Shown here: positions 23,703 through 30,804 of the stretch, in pieces | Position numbering within the stretch: position 1 is the first letter of the stretch | Layout of the letters: every line of letters starts with the position of its first letter | Origin: a virus | Strand: one strand, 5' to 3' | Length of the DNA: 64,000 bases | IMG/VR virus record: IMGVR_UViG_3300014839_001411 | Span: 1 to 64,000 of that record | Notes under the pieces: generated by a model | What the model was told of the DNA's origin: nothing | Seen by the model: only the letters and a program-made list of their open reading frames with translations | Database searches by the model: none | Program-made: the position numbers and the translations under genes

Positions 23703-23836
23703 GGGGATTGGCAGGGCTCGAACCTGCGCATCAGAGTGTCAAGTTCTGATTGGTGTAGCTCAAAGAGTTTGACTTTTCTCCTTGCCCACTCGCTCCGGCG
23801 TGATACACCGGCGTTCTTCCGCTGAACTACAATCCC
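23703..23836 (-). tRNA. tRNA-like element with a ~58-nt internal insertion
   Basis: The minus strand has acceptor GGGATTG pairing with CAATCCC 120 nt later, D arm GTTC/GAAC, an Asp-like arm CCGGT-GTATCAC-GCCGG, and a standard T arm GCAGG-TTCGAGC-CCTGC. Between the D and T arms lies extra sequence, including a block bounded by GGTGTA and TACACC. The anticodon cannot be fixed (AUC in the first arm; a second arm ATCAGA...TCTGAT follows). It could be an intron-bearing tRNA, two fused tRNAs or a decoy. Confidence 0.4.
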
Positions 23837-23840
23837 ATAC

Positions 23841-24068
23841 TTAATTCAGTTTCGATAATCGAGCCAGGGCCCTCGCCATTTTCTCCGCTCGCATGGCGAT
23901 CACTCTCAAGGCATGAAGATTGGCCGAGATTTTGTCGGACGCCAGGTTCTCGGAAATTACCCTTTGTTCATCTGGAGAGAATTTCAATCTTTCCATCTCA
24001 CCGTCGCCAACCGTCAACGTAATTATTGTTTGGAAATTGTCTTGATCGCGTGATTTGATGAGCTTCAT
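23841..24068 (-). CDS. Hypothetical small protein inside the RNA island
   Basis: 75 residues; RBS GAAAGG. The second half is helical with FSPDEQRVISENLASDK. Not recognised. A palindrome copy (24074-24091) lies directly upstream, so the RBS sits next to that site. Confidence 0.55.
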   Translation of the reverse strand: MKLIKSRDQDNFQTIITLTVGDGEMERLKFSPDEQRVISENLASDKISANLHALRVIAMRAEKMARALARLSKLN

Positions 24069-24073
24069 AATGC

Positions 24074-24091
24074 CTTTCTGATGTCGGAAAG
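24074..24091. repeat. Dispersed 18-bp palindrome, variant
   Basis: CTTTCTGATGTCGGAAAG, upstream of the 23841 gene, at the end of the candidate large RNA. Confidence 0.6.
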
Positions 24092-24511
24092 TATGACGGG
24101 GCTACCGAAGCAGCCCCGTCGAGAGCAGAGTGTCGCGACCATAAAGGATTTGTCTCTGAGAGAAAGCGACTTTGAGAACTCTGCTTATTTTCGTATTTGG
24201 TGCTGAGAGAGCTACTCCCAGCACCCCGGCGAGTACTCACCGGCAACGTCCACGCACAGCATCGTTTAGGCTACAGGACTGGTTCAGAAAACAAGAATAA
24301 GTGGCTGCGCGCGTTCTGCTACAGGTCGTACAACAAACATCAGTTTCGATGTAATGTCCAGTGGATCCGCCTTCGCCCAACCCGATGTCAAAGCGAAGGC
24401 GGCAACCCATACTCAAAAGGAGAAGAAAAGAAATCTGCTGCTCACCAGCAGAGAGATGAACAAAACCGATGTCCTGTTCATTTCTCTACAGTCGAGAGGC
24501 TCGCCGTTTAC
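24092..24511 (-). ncRNA. Candidate large structured RNA
   Basis: About 420 nt downstream of a consensus promoter, with no open frame of note. Hairpins in order: GATGAACA/TGTTCATC, CTGCTGGTGAGCAGCAG, CCGCCTTCGC/GCGAAGGCGG, GGTGCTG/CAGCACC, AGCAGAGT/ACTCTGCT, and the last GACGGGGCTGC-TTCG-GTAGCCCCGTC with a UUCG loop. Size, hairpin density and position next to phage tRNAs recall the GOLLD/ROOL class of large phage RNAs; membership is not shown. Confidence 0.5.
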
Positions 24512-24517
24512 AAACCA

Positions 24518-24546
24518 ACTGTAACGCATCTTTTCCAGAATGTCAA
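24518..24546 (-). promoter_or_regulatory. Promoter of the candidate structured RNA
   Basis: TTGACA (24541-24546), 17-bp spacer, TACAGT (24518-24523). The first gene downstream starts only at 24068, so the transcript has a ~440-nt non-coding head. Confidence 0.75.
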
Positions 24547-24556
24547 GAGACGACAG

Positions 24557-24979
24557 TCATCTGGTGTTCCGTACCAGATATGCTTCCGGTATTTCCTGCT
24601 CAATGATTGCCGAGACTTCTTCCCAGTTGCCGCCGCCCAGCCCGCAGCCAATGCGGTATGGAATGTATACAGTGCGTCCTCCGGCATAATGACGTACCTT
24701 CTGAAAGCATTCTCTCAAGGCGTTGTAGTCAGTGAATTGCTTATCCCGCCCGAAGCCATCCTGGGAGTACATATCCAGGATGGATAAGTCGCCGTCGACA
24801 ATGTGGATGCCAATCTGTCCAAGCTTTGCCGGGCGTTCCTGGAATTCCTTGTACCATTCCGGGTATTTTCGGCGAATTTGAAGCGCCACGCCGGCCCCGG
24901 CAACTTTGCGACAATTGACTTGGTGGCAGATGAGACCGCTATTCATCTTGACGATATCTGCGTTGACAAGATGGGTCAT
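24557..24979 (-). CDS. Macro-domain protein (ADP-ribose binding)
   Basis: 140 residues, a single macro domain of the Poa1/ALC1-like type: NADIVKMNSGLICHQVNC (ligand-binding start), GAGVALQIRRKYPEWY, and the IPYRIGCGLGGGNWEEV loop. Such domains bind or hydrolyse ADP-ribose derivatives, for example Appr-1''-p (made during tRNA splicing/ligation) or ADP-ribosylated bases and proteins. In a phage with RtcB and tRNAs, RNA-end metabolism or counter-defence against NAD-based signalling are both possible. Four-base overlap with the upstream small gene. Confidence 0.85.
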   Translation of the reverse strand: MTHLVNADIVKMNSGLICHQVNCRKVAGAGVALQIRRKYPEWYKEFQERPAKLGQIGIHIVDGDLSILDMYSQDGFGRDKQFTDYNALRECFQKVRHYAGGRTVYIPYRIGCGLGGGNWEEVSAIIEQEIPEAYLVRNTR

Positions 24980-25146
24980 AGTTTCACCACCAGATAAGCA
25001 TGGAAAACGCCAAAGATAGTGGCACCCGCGATGACAAACTCGCTATCCACCTTGCTCAATAGCATAATGTTGAGCAGGGGAAATACCCCTGGATCGATCC
25101 TGAACCCGATTTGAACGAGTAGTATCCATAGATCAAGATTTAGCAT
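24976..25146 (-). CDS. Small membrane protein
   Basis: 56 residues with two short hydrophobic helices (LNLDLWILLVQIGF; FVIAGATIFGVFHAYLVV). RBS GGAGACCTA, and ATGA overlap with the macro-domain gene supports reality. Not recognised. Confidence 0.6.
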   Translation of the reverse strand: MLNLDLWILLVQIGFRIDPGVFPLLNIMLLSKVDSEFVIAGATIFGVFHAYLVVKL

Positions 25147-25444
25147 TAGGTCTCCAGTAGTGCCAGCGCGTGCCGGCTAGTGTTTTGAAATGCTTTTCCC
25201 AAATCGTAGTATCCAATGGCGGACGCAATTTCGATCTTGGTTGCATCTCGCGAATGCGGTCAAATAGGTTTGCAGTGAATTCTCCTGAAACCATGAAACG
25301 CGGGTTCCTTTGCGGTATGGCGTTCCATACTCGAAATCTACCTGTCTCGTCCAGGATTTTGCATTTGATGACTTCGCCTACAACAGGAAACCTTTCCATT
25401 GGCTCGACAATGACGGCCTCGAAAGATATGCCGATTTCAGTCAT
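25133..25444 (-). CDS. Hypothetical protein
   Basis: 103 residues starting MTEIGISFEAVIVEP, mostly beta at the N terminus. Not recognised. Overlaps the upstream gene by eight bases. Confidence 0.55.
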   Translation of the reverse strand: MTEIGISFEAVIVEPMERFPVVGEVIKCKILDETGRFRVWNAIPQRNPRFMVSGEFTANLFDRIREMQPRSKLRPPLDTTIWEKHFKTLAGTRWHYWRPNAKS

Positions 25445-25823
25445 CGCTGGTTGCGCCAAATGCGTCTCTCGCGAAGTCTGTAAGGTTCATGTCTTCAGTA
25501 ATTTCGAGAGCCAGGTTGTAGTTCTGGCGCAGCATCGACATGATGACAGTTATGGATTGAGTTACATCATCTGGATCGTTTTGAGTAATGACGATCTGTC
25601 TTGCTTCGAGTGCAGGAGCATAACTGGCTAACGGAATTCCAATGGAGTGAAATATTCGCGGACAAACGGATGAGAGGGAACTTAATTGTGAGCAAAATGC
25701 GTCGCATTGACGGTAGGATGCTGATCGTGGATCGACTTGATACTCAAGTACAATCACAATTGTGAGTATCCTTCTTCCTAAATCTTCGCACAATGTTGCT
25801 TCTTTAATTTCCAATTTAAGCAT
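25437..25823 (-). CDS. Hypothetical protein with near-leaderless mRNA
   Basis: 128 residues, not recognised. The -10 of a consensus promoter lies only 16 bases upstream of the ATG, giving a leader of about 10 nt with only a weak GGAAA as RBS. Confidence 0.55.
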   Translation of the reverse strand: MLKLEIKEATLCEDLGRRILTIVIVLEYQVDPRSASYRQCDAFCSQLSSLSSVCPRIFHSIGIPLASYAPALEARQIVITQNDPDDVTQSITVIMSMLRQNYNLALEITEDMNLTDFARDAFGATSDD

Positions 25824-25839
25824 GGTTGTATCATTTCCA

Positions 25840-25868
25840 AATGTAGCGCAATTGTTCCGTTCTGTCAA
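25840..25868 (-). promoter_or_regulatory. Consensus promoter with GGAACA spacer element
   Basis: TTGACA (25863-25868), 17 bp, TACATT (25840-25845); the spacer reads GAACGGAACAATTGCGC. Drives the 25823-24557 block. Confidence 0.8.
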
Positions 25869-25900
25869 TGGAGCGGTGTTATTGAATTCTGCGTATGAAG

Positions 25901-25916
25901 GCGCCGAGAGGCATCT
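25901..25916 (+). repeat. Mini-hairpin element
   Basis: GCGCCGAGAGGCATCT, in the intergenic region upstream of the 25840 promoter. Confidence 0.55.
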
Positions 25917-25986
25917 GGGTGGTGGGGATGATTTTGCCGTATGGAGCGCCCGTAGCAGCATCGGCTTGGTTCGTTAAATAAAAAGA

Positions 25987-26002
25987 ATGCCGTCAGGCAT
26001 CT
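25987..26002 (+). repeat. Mini-hairpin element
   Basis: ATGCCGTCAGGCATCT. On the minus strand ATGCC-TGAC-GGCAT is followed by TCTTTTTATTT, so this copy also looks like a short terminator. Confidence 0.55.
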
Positions 26003-26017
26003 CAAATTATCTTTGGT

Positions 26018-26058
26018 TCAAAAAAAAAGGAGTAAGTGCTTGCGCACCTACTCCTTTT
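26018..26058 (-). terminator. Terminator of the 26-kb early gene
   Basis: Stem AAGGAGTA(G)GTGC / GCAC(T)TACTCCTT with a GCAA loop and nine T residues on the minus strand. Confidence 0.9.
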
Positions 26059-26061
26059 GTC

Positions 26062-27744
26062 CTACAACGCAGCTACGAATTCCGCAGCCTGCGGAACATT
26101 CTCAAGAACGGTCTTGAGCCGGGTCTTGATGTCTTCGGTCAAAGCCAATTCGTGCTGCCTGGCCTTGATAGCGGCTATCCGCCAGTCGATGCGGCGCTCA
26201 TTTTCAACCAGTACCAAACCCATCTTGTTCCCCTGAATGGCTTTGATGTGCTCTTGAGGACGAGGTACGCTCAATGGGCAAACCCGCCAGAACGTGCGCA
26301 TTGCCTGTTTGCGGTCGTGATGCGCTGTGTAGGATTTGCTATATTCCGTTGCTGCTTCAGGCGACATTGCAACGCGCCAGCCGGCCCACGCACTTTCGTC
26401 AGCTTCCTGGAATGTAGCCCCATTTTCCAGTGCTTGCAGGTAGGCCATGTTCCATGACTGAGTTTGCATGGGGTTATCGTCGTAGATCGGCATCTTTTCT
26501 GTCAGCAGCTTGAGCGTCATTTCGTCAAACTGCTCGATGTCTCTTTCTGACGTCGGAAACACGCCGCTTGGGCTGGCATCGTTGATCACTTCGAGTAAAT
26601 CATCCCACCAGGCTTCGAGATACTGGCGGAGACCAGGACGAAGATCGGACGCAATCAACCCGTAACCGTCCCCGGCAATCACATCATTTTCTGTGTCATC
26701 CACGGAACCGACGATCACAAGAGGCAGAACCACGGCTGCTGCGGTGGTGATATCCAACGCTTCGATGCGGTCAATATCGTTCAGAAGATCGGCGTATTCG
26801 TCACTCACGGTGAGCAGGAGACGAAATTCCGTGTACCAATCCTGTTTCTTGGTGTTGGTCAGCCGCATACGGTCGAAAATCTCGCCGCGCCGCTTGTTGA
26901 ACGCCTGAACGAGCTTCATGGCTCCGTAATACTCAGAGCGGTCAATCTTCAACTCTCTGTCCTGTAAGGTTGCAGGAACAAAGCCGCGGTCTTCTTCCGG
27001 CTCGTACTCATCTTCGCCGCCGATGAATTGGACATTAGCTTTCAGGAAGTCCTGAACATTCTTTTCGCTCCACCCTTCGTGTTCCTGGAGATACGCAGCT
27101 TGATGCTCCAGTTCGGTGTTGCGGGAAGGAATGAGAGGAGCTACGCCGTCAAAGCCGTCTCCATCGTTTCGGTCCGGAGTAAAGATGGCTTCCAGAAGAG
27201 CAAGCCAACCTTCGTCGGCGCTTGCAATCTCGTGCTGTTCAGGAATGTCTGCAATAAGCTGCTCGAAGGTCATTTCCTTCTTGCGGGTGTACGGATCGAT
27301 ATAATCCGGGTTTTCCAGATCGTTTGTGGATAAGGTTTGCTCAAGAAACAACTCACGGAGCGTATCCTTAGCCAGGAACGAATTCATGACATCCAAATTC
27401 ATGGCTTTGCGTAAGGAAGCGGAGTATTTGCGGTACAAGTCAGCCGGCTTGGTCGCTTTTGTGTTGCCAGCCTTGCGCGCCGCCGCCGATGCACCCATCT
27501 CAAGGCTAGTGACATTGACAAGCTGCATTACAGCTTTGTTCAAGATGCGCTTGGCTGCGGAAGCCCAAATAGTTTTGGTGATGCTCGGATCGGTCAACGT
27601 AAGAGCAATTACATCGAAGTAAGTCAAGGGATTTTCAGTCCCCTTGACGAAGGTTTGAGCTTGAGTGATGCACATCGGGATTTCACCAGTATGCACATCG
27701 TCCACCAAAGTACCAGTTACAGCCATCGGGTTGGTTGATTTCAT
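26062..27744 (-). CDS. Large hypothetical early protein
   Basis: 560 residues, not recognised. Helical and acidic, no membrane segments. A Val/Ala-rich core (AAAVVLPLVIVGSVDDTEND) and an Ala-rich segment near residue 85 are the only striking parts. It has a strong RBS (AAGGAGACGCA) and its own terminator, and sits next to ssb, so a replication or host-takeover role is possible but unproven. It contains one palindrome copy (26543-26560). Confidence 0.7.
   Translation of the reverse strand: MKSTNPMAVTGTLVDDVHTGEIPMCITQAQTFVKGTENPLTYFDVIALTLTDPSITKTIWASAAKRILNKAVMQLVNVTSLEMGASAAARKAGNTKATKPADLYRKYSASLRKAMNLDVMNSFLAKDTLRELFLEQTLSTNDLENPDYIDPYTRKKEMTFEQLIADIPEQHEIASADEGWLALLEAIFTPDRNDGDGFDGVAPLIPSRNTELEHQAAYLQEHEGWSEKNVQDFLKANVQFIGGEDEYEPEEDRGFVPATLQDRELKIDRSEYYGAMKLVQAFNKRRGEIFDRMRLTNTKKQDWYTEFRLLLTVSDEYADLLNDIDRIEALDITTAAAVVLPLVIVGSVDDTENDVIAGDGYGLIASDLRPGLRQYLEAWWDDLLEVINDASPSGVFPTSERDIEQFDEMTLKLLTEKMPIYDDNPMQTQSWNMAYLQALENGATFQEADESAWAGWRVAMSPEAATEYSKSYTAHHDRKQAMRTFWRVCPLSVPRPQEHIKAIQGNKMGLVLVENERRIDWRIAAIKARQHELALTEDIKTRLKTVLENVPQAAEFVAAL
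26543..26560. repeat. Dispersed 18-bp palindrome
   Basis: CTTTCTGACGTCGGAAAC, inside the 26062 gene. Confidence 0.65.
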
Positions 27745-27763
27745 TGCGTCTCCTTGTCAAACG

Positions 27764-27795
27764 AAAAACCCCCGTGAGGTCATCACGAGGGCTTT
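27764..27795 (-). terminator. ssb terminator
   Basis: Stem CCCTCGTGA / TCACGGGGG followed by TTTTTCG on the minus strand, 20 bases after the ssb stop. Confidence 0.88.
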
Positions 27796-27814
27796 GTATT
27801 TGGATCTTCTTTTG

Positions 27815-28276
27815 TTAGATTGCGACTTCCGCCATTGGTTGCTCAACGGGGATGTCGTCAACTGCCGGCTGGCTATCGCCAACGTCGGGAGTGGCACGCT
27901 TGGTGCTCTTCTCGACCAGGACGATGTTCGCGGGACTGACCTGGATGGACGCCTTGCTGGTGCCATCATTGTCAGCGAACACGTGGGCTTCAACGTCTGA
28001 AGCGTGGAACGAAGCCTTGACGACATCGCCCACTTGGACGTTCTTGACTACATTGGAAGCGAAGTCCCAGCAGGTGAACTTGAACCAAGCCGTCTTGTGA
28101 TCAAAGACCTGCTTGCCGTCCTGCATCACGTTCTCGCCGTTTTCTTTCTTCGGCCAAGAACGATCAATGGCGACGGAAATGTTGGTGTACGATTTTCCGG
28201 TTTGGGTCGTTCCGGTGTGAATGCTGCCAACGCGGCCAGTCAGAACCATATTGTTATCGGAATTGTGAAGGATCAT
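27815..28276 (-). CDS. ssb: Single-stranded DNA-binding protein
   Basis: 153 residues: an OB fold with NNMVLTGRVGSIHTGTTQTGKSYTNISVAI, FKFTCWDFASNVVKNVQVGDVVKA and SIQVSPANIVLVEK, then a Pro/Ala-rich acidic tail. It lacks the classical DDDIPF tip (ends MAEVAI). It protects ssDNA during phage replication. The leader carries a GAGC/GCTC hairpin and GCATCCTA motif shared with two neighbouring genes. RBS CAGGAG. Confidence 0.8.
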   Translation of the reverse strand: MILHNSDNNMVLTGRVGSIHTGTTQTGKSYTNISVAIDRSWPKKENGENVMQDGKQVFDHKTAWFKFTCWDFASNVVKNVQVGDVVKASFHASDVEAHVFADNDGTSKASIQVSPANIVLVEKSTKRATPDVGDSQPAVDDIPVEQPMAEVAI

Positions 28277-28326
28277 TTTGTACTCCTGATATTAGGATGC
28301 GAGCTTCTTAGGGCTCAATAACCTAA

Positions 28327-28342
28327 ACGCCGTAAGGCATCT
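28327..28342 (+). repeat. Mini-hairpin element in the ssb leader
   Basis: ACGCCGTAAGGCATCT, ~50 bases upstream of the ssb start codon. Confidence 0.6.
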
Positions 28343-28367
28343 AGGTCAGTTTGTTTCCATATGGATT

Positions 28368-28396
28368 ATTATTATTCCAATCCCTCTATCTGTCAA
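28368..28396 (-). promoter_or_regulatory. Possible ssb promoter
   Basis: TTGACA (28391-28396), 17 bp, AATAAT (28368-28373). The -35 is perfect, the -10 weaker. It gives a leader of about 85 nt containing the mini-hairpin. Confidence 0.55.
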
Positions 28397-28405
28397 TCGG
28401 CATAT

Positions 28406-28534
28406 TTACCGGGTGATAACGGCTCGACCGGCAGATGTACTCTTGTTCCCTTGCGAGCCGGCGAATTGTCTCTTGGTGATGAGGTTCTCGCTAAATACGA
28501 CAACCTTGCGGGATGGAATGGGTCTGAGGATCAT
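28406..28534 (-). CDS. Small basic protein
   Basis: 42 residues (MILRPIPSRKVVVFSENL...), basic, with a strong RBS AAAAGGAGTTGAC. Too short for family assignment. It follows the RNase HI gene by 11 bases, so it is co-transcribed. Confidence 0.5.
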   Translation of the reverse strand: MILRPIPSRKVVVFSENLITKRQFAGSQGNKSTSAGRAVITR

Positions 28535-28545
28535 GTCAACTCCTT

Positions 28546-29013
28546 TTAGTGTCCAAGAATTTCTTTGATGTCTTTGTTGTCCACCCAGATAACGGCTACA
28601 ACGGCTGCTTCGTTCAGCTTTTCGAGTTCGGCCTTGAGAACAGGAGCCAACGCAACCATATTGGCGTTTTTCTTGTTTGGCTTCATTGTTCCTTCAGCAA
28701 ATCCGCACGCAAGCCGGCTGTCGGATACAACCGTGATAGGGCACGGCTGCGAACGACCGCGAAGCTCTCGAATATAACCAAAGACAGCCAGCATGGACTT
28801 GAGTTCGGCTTGGTTGTTGGTGTCATTGCCCCAGTTGAAAAAAGCTTGCGCGGTGGCATGATCGCCATCCAATCCCCCATAATGAAACTCACGCTTTACT
28901 CCGTCGACGAGTACGCACATGGAACCATACGCTTTGCGTTCAGAAGCGATTTGGTTGTTGTGACAACCCCCATCAACTACGATTACAATGCCGGATTGAA
29001 GAGCTTTATTCAT
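28546..29013 (-). CDS. RNase HI-like protein
   Basis: 155 residues. Catalytic features: D in VDGGCHNN, E in NNQAELKSM, D in VSDSRLACG, and a C-terminal VDNKDIKEILGH. It would cleave the RNA strand of RNA-DNA hybrids, for instance primers made by the phage primase. RBS AAGGAG. The leader has the GCTCGCAT motif seen at ssb and at 29489. Confidence 0.82.
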   Translation of the reverse strand: MNKALQSGIVIVVDGGCHNNQIASERKAYGSMCVLVDGVKREFHYGGLDGDHATAQAFFNWGNDTNNQAELKSMLAVFGYIRELRGRSQPCPITVVSDSRLACGFAEGTMKPNKKNANMVALAPVLKAELEKLNEAAVVAVIWVDNKDIKEILGH

Positions 29014-29132
29014 GCAATTCTCCTTGAGCCTGCTTTAGGTTGAATGCGAGCCAGATTTTGTGAATTTCAAGCTTGCCTAGAGAGAGAAGCCGAGACGTGG
29101 ATATGTCCTTTCTTCTCTCCCTTTCCGTAGAT

Positions 29133-29489
29133 TTAGAACGGATTATTTCCCCGAAACCCTTCGGAGTAGCAAATCCCGCTCTTTTCGTGCAGCCACTCGA
29201 ACACTTTCCGCAGGTCGGCTTCGGTATACATCGTCATGGACAGAGTTTCCAACGTCGGAACCTTGCACGGGACGGTGTTCTCGGTCATGGCGATTGTCAA
29301 ACTTCCTTGCGGCGTATACGCTATGTGCAGGACGCGCTTGTGCCTGTACTTCATACACGCATGTAGCGCGTTCAACAATATCTCTGCCACGTAATCACCG
29401 TACTCGCCTAGCGCACCGGCAAAGATAAATGCTTCTCCCTGCGTAGAGACGGGATCGGTATCAACAAACGGTTTCGAGAAGAAGTTCAT
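29133..29489 (-). CDS. Hypothetical protein
   Basis: 118 residues, not recognised. RBS CCAGGAGT. One palindrome copy within the gene (29245-29262). It is a single-gene unit bounded by mini-hairpin and leader elements. Confidence 0.6.
   Translation of the reverse strand: MNFFSKPFVDTDPVSTQGEAFIFAGALGEYGDYVAEILLNALHACMKYRHKRVLHIAYTPQGSLTIAMTENTVPCKVPTLETLSMTMYTEADLRKVFEWLHEKSGICYSEGFRGNNPF
29245..29262. repeat. Dispersed 18-bp palindrome, variant
   Basis: GTTTCCAACGTCGGAACC, inside the 29133 gene. Confidence 0.55.
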
Positions 29490-29535
29490 TGCAATACTCC
29501 TGGACTAGGATGCGAGCCTAAGCTCAACGAAACAA

Positions 29536-29551
29536 ACGCCGGTAGGCATCT
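29536..29551 (+). repeat. Mini-hairpin element
   Basis: ACGCCGGTAGGCATCT followed by GTCTCGT; identical flank to the copy at 30058. Confidence 0.6.
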
Positions 29552-29564
29552 GTCTCGTTACAAA

Positions 29565-29888
29565 TCACATCGGACAACCAGCATCCAGCCACGCCTTGAT
29601 TACATCCCCATGACAGGCTTGCGGCTTACAGAAGCACACAAGCCGCTTATTCTCCAGTTGACGTACACGACGCAGATATTCAGGATCGCTATGGATGCGC
29701 TTCCAGAACGTAACCTTGAACGCTGCTATACAATCAGCACGGTCGTGGTTCTTGTTGCAGATATTGCAATAGCCAATTTGGTGTGGATTGCCAAAGTACC
29801 CATCTTCCCCATGCCCAGCACGCCCAATGTACACATCTGTTGCAGTGTCCCCCTGCATACGATCACGCATGTGAATGACTTTACACAT
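29565..29888 (-). CDS. DUF4326 protein
   Basis: 107 residues. VYIGRAGHGEDGYFGNPHQIG, FWKRIHSDPEYLRRV and the ending LVCFCKPQACHGDVIKAWLD are the pattern of DUF4326 proteins, widespread in phages and bacteria and of unknown function. Four cysteines (CNICNK, CFCKPQAC) could bind metal. The start is ATG at 29888 (RBS AAAGGAG), not the longer frame. Confidence 0.8.
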   Translation of the reverse strand: MCKVIHMRDRMQGDTATDVYIGRAGHGEDGYFGNPHQIGYCNICNKNHDRADCIAAFKVTFWKRIHSDPEYLRRVRQLENKRLVCFCKPQACHGDVIKAWLDAGCPM

Positions 29889-29899
29889 ATCAATCTCCT

Positions 29900-30010
29900 T
29901 TACGGAAGTGTTAGTCCGGCAAACACTGCATGGATCAACGGACTGAATTCGATGAATATCGCAACTGCACCGACTGCGACAATCGTGAGCGTGAACAACG
30001 CTTTGAACAT
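29900..30010 (-). CDS. Small membrane protein
   Basis: 36 residues, MFKALFTLTIVAVGAVAIF... almost entirely hydrophobic. RBS CAGGAGATGATCC. Co-transcribed with the DUF4326 gene 11 bases downstream. Function unknown. Confidence 0.55.
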   Translation of the reverse strand: MFKALFTLTIVAVGAVAIFIEFSPLIHAVFAGLTLP

Positions 30011-30057
30011 GGATCATCTCCTGAGTGAGGTATGAGTATTGCTACTCAGCGAAACAA

Positions 30058-30073
30058 ACGCCGTTAGGCATCT
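30058..30073 (+). repeat. Mini-hairpin element
   Basis: ACGCCGTTAGGCATCT followed by GTCTCGT. Confidence 0.6.
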
Positions 30074-30095
30074 GTCTCGTACAGGAGATTGAGCG

Positions 30096-30464
30096 TTACC
30101 AGATTTCAGCAGGATCCACGATGCTCGGTATGGCATACACGCTATCTCTCTGAGTAGCCATCGCCAACGCTTCTTCAGTTCCAATGCCGAATGTTGCTAA
30201 AGCCTGCTCGAAAGCCTGCTTTTCGATGCGACTTACTTGAATGCAGCCGCCGCCAGCTTCGGATGCACAGTCTTCGCAGTAGCCATCCCACTGACGATGC
30301 CAACCATGCTCGACGCAATAGCCTTCGACATAGCACTCATGACCAGATGAACGCGACAATTCTTCAGCCATGAACTCGGCTTCTTCAAACGATGTATCCA
30401 GATCAACTACGTGATACTCAGGAACCAGACTTTCTTTAGCTTCGGTAATGCGATATTCAGTCAT
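30096..30464 (-). CDS. Hypothetical Cys/His-rich protein
   Basis: 122 residues. A cluster HECYVEGYCVEHGWH ... YCEDC ... GGGC suggests zinc binding in the middle. Helical C terminus. Not recognised. RBS GGAGAATTGCA. Confidence 0.55.
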   Translation of the reverse strand: MTEYRITEAKESLVPEYHVVDLDTSFEEAEFMAEELSRSSGHECYVEGYCVEHGWHRQWDGYCEDCASEAGGGCIQVSRIEKQAFEQALATFGIGTEEALAMATQRDSVYAIPSIVDPAEIW

Positions 30465-30768
30465 TGCAATTCTCCATCGGGTTGAGATACAGAGTTTTCT
30501 TATTCTCTGTTCAAAAAAACTAACGCCGGAGGCATCTAATTGTCTGTGTGAAAGATAACTACGGGTCGTGGCAACCGGGCACTTCGTCATTGCGGGCAAA
30601 CTGCTCAGTAGGGCGGGGCGTGGGGCCAGAGCTGCTGAGGGCGAAGCTCCAGAGCCACGCTAATCGAACACGATGGGTGGGGGGTTCACTGCCGAACTGC
30701 GTAAAACAATAAATAAAGCCCCTCACATGGCATCATCCAAAAAGTCGACCCAAAAATATCGGGAGGGT
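30465..30768. other. Intergenic region with hairpins
   Basis: About 300 bases without a credible gene. It contains the mini-hairpin copy at 30523-30537 and a GC-rich hairpin around 30620-30660 (GCGTGG/CCACGC). No clear promoter is seen. Confidence 0.45.
30523..30537 (+). repeat. Mini-hairpin element (one base shorter)
   Basis: ACGCCGGAGGCATCT, with the loop shortened by one base. Confidence 0.5.
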
Positions 30769-30798
30769 CAAAAAGTCAAGCCAGCGAAATGCTGGCTT
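30769..30798 (-). terminator. Terminator of the 30805 gene
   Basis: Stem AAGCCAGC-ATTTC-GCTGGCTT then GACTTTTTG on the minus strand. Confidence 0.85.
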
Positions 30799-30804
30799 GT
30801 TTGC

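Noticed and set aside
28361-28549. 62-codon plus-strand frame
   Set aside because: Antisense to the 42-codon minus gene with a strong RBS and to the ssb promoter region; no RBS of its own.
29889-30017. Longer start of the DUF4326 gene
   Set aside because: The extension overlaps a small ORF with a better RBS, and DUF4326 proteins start near MCKVIHMRD.
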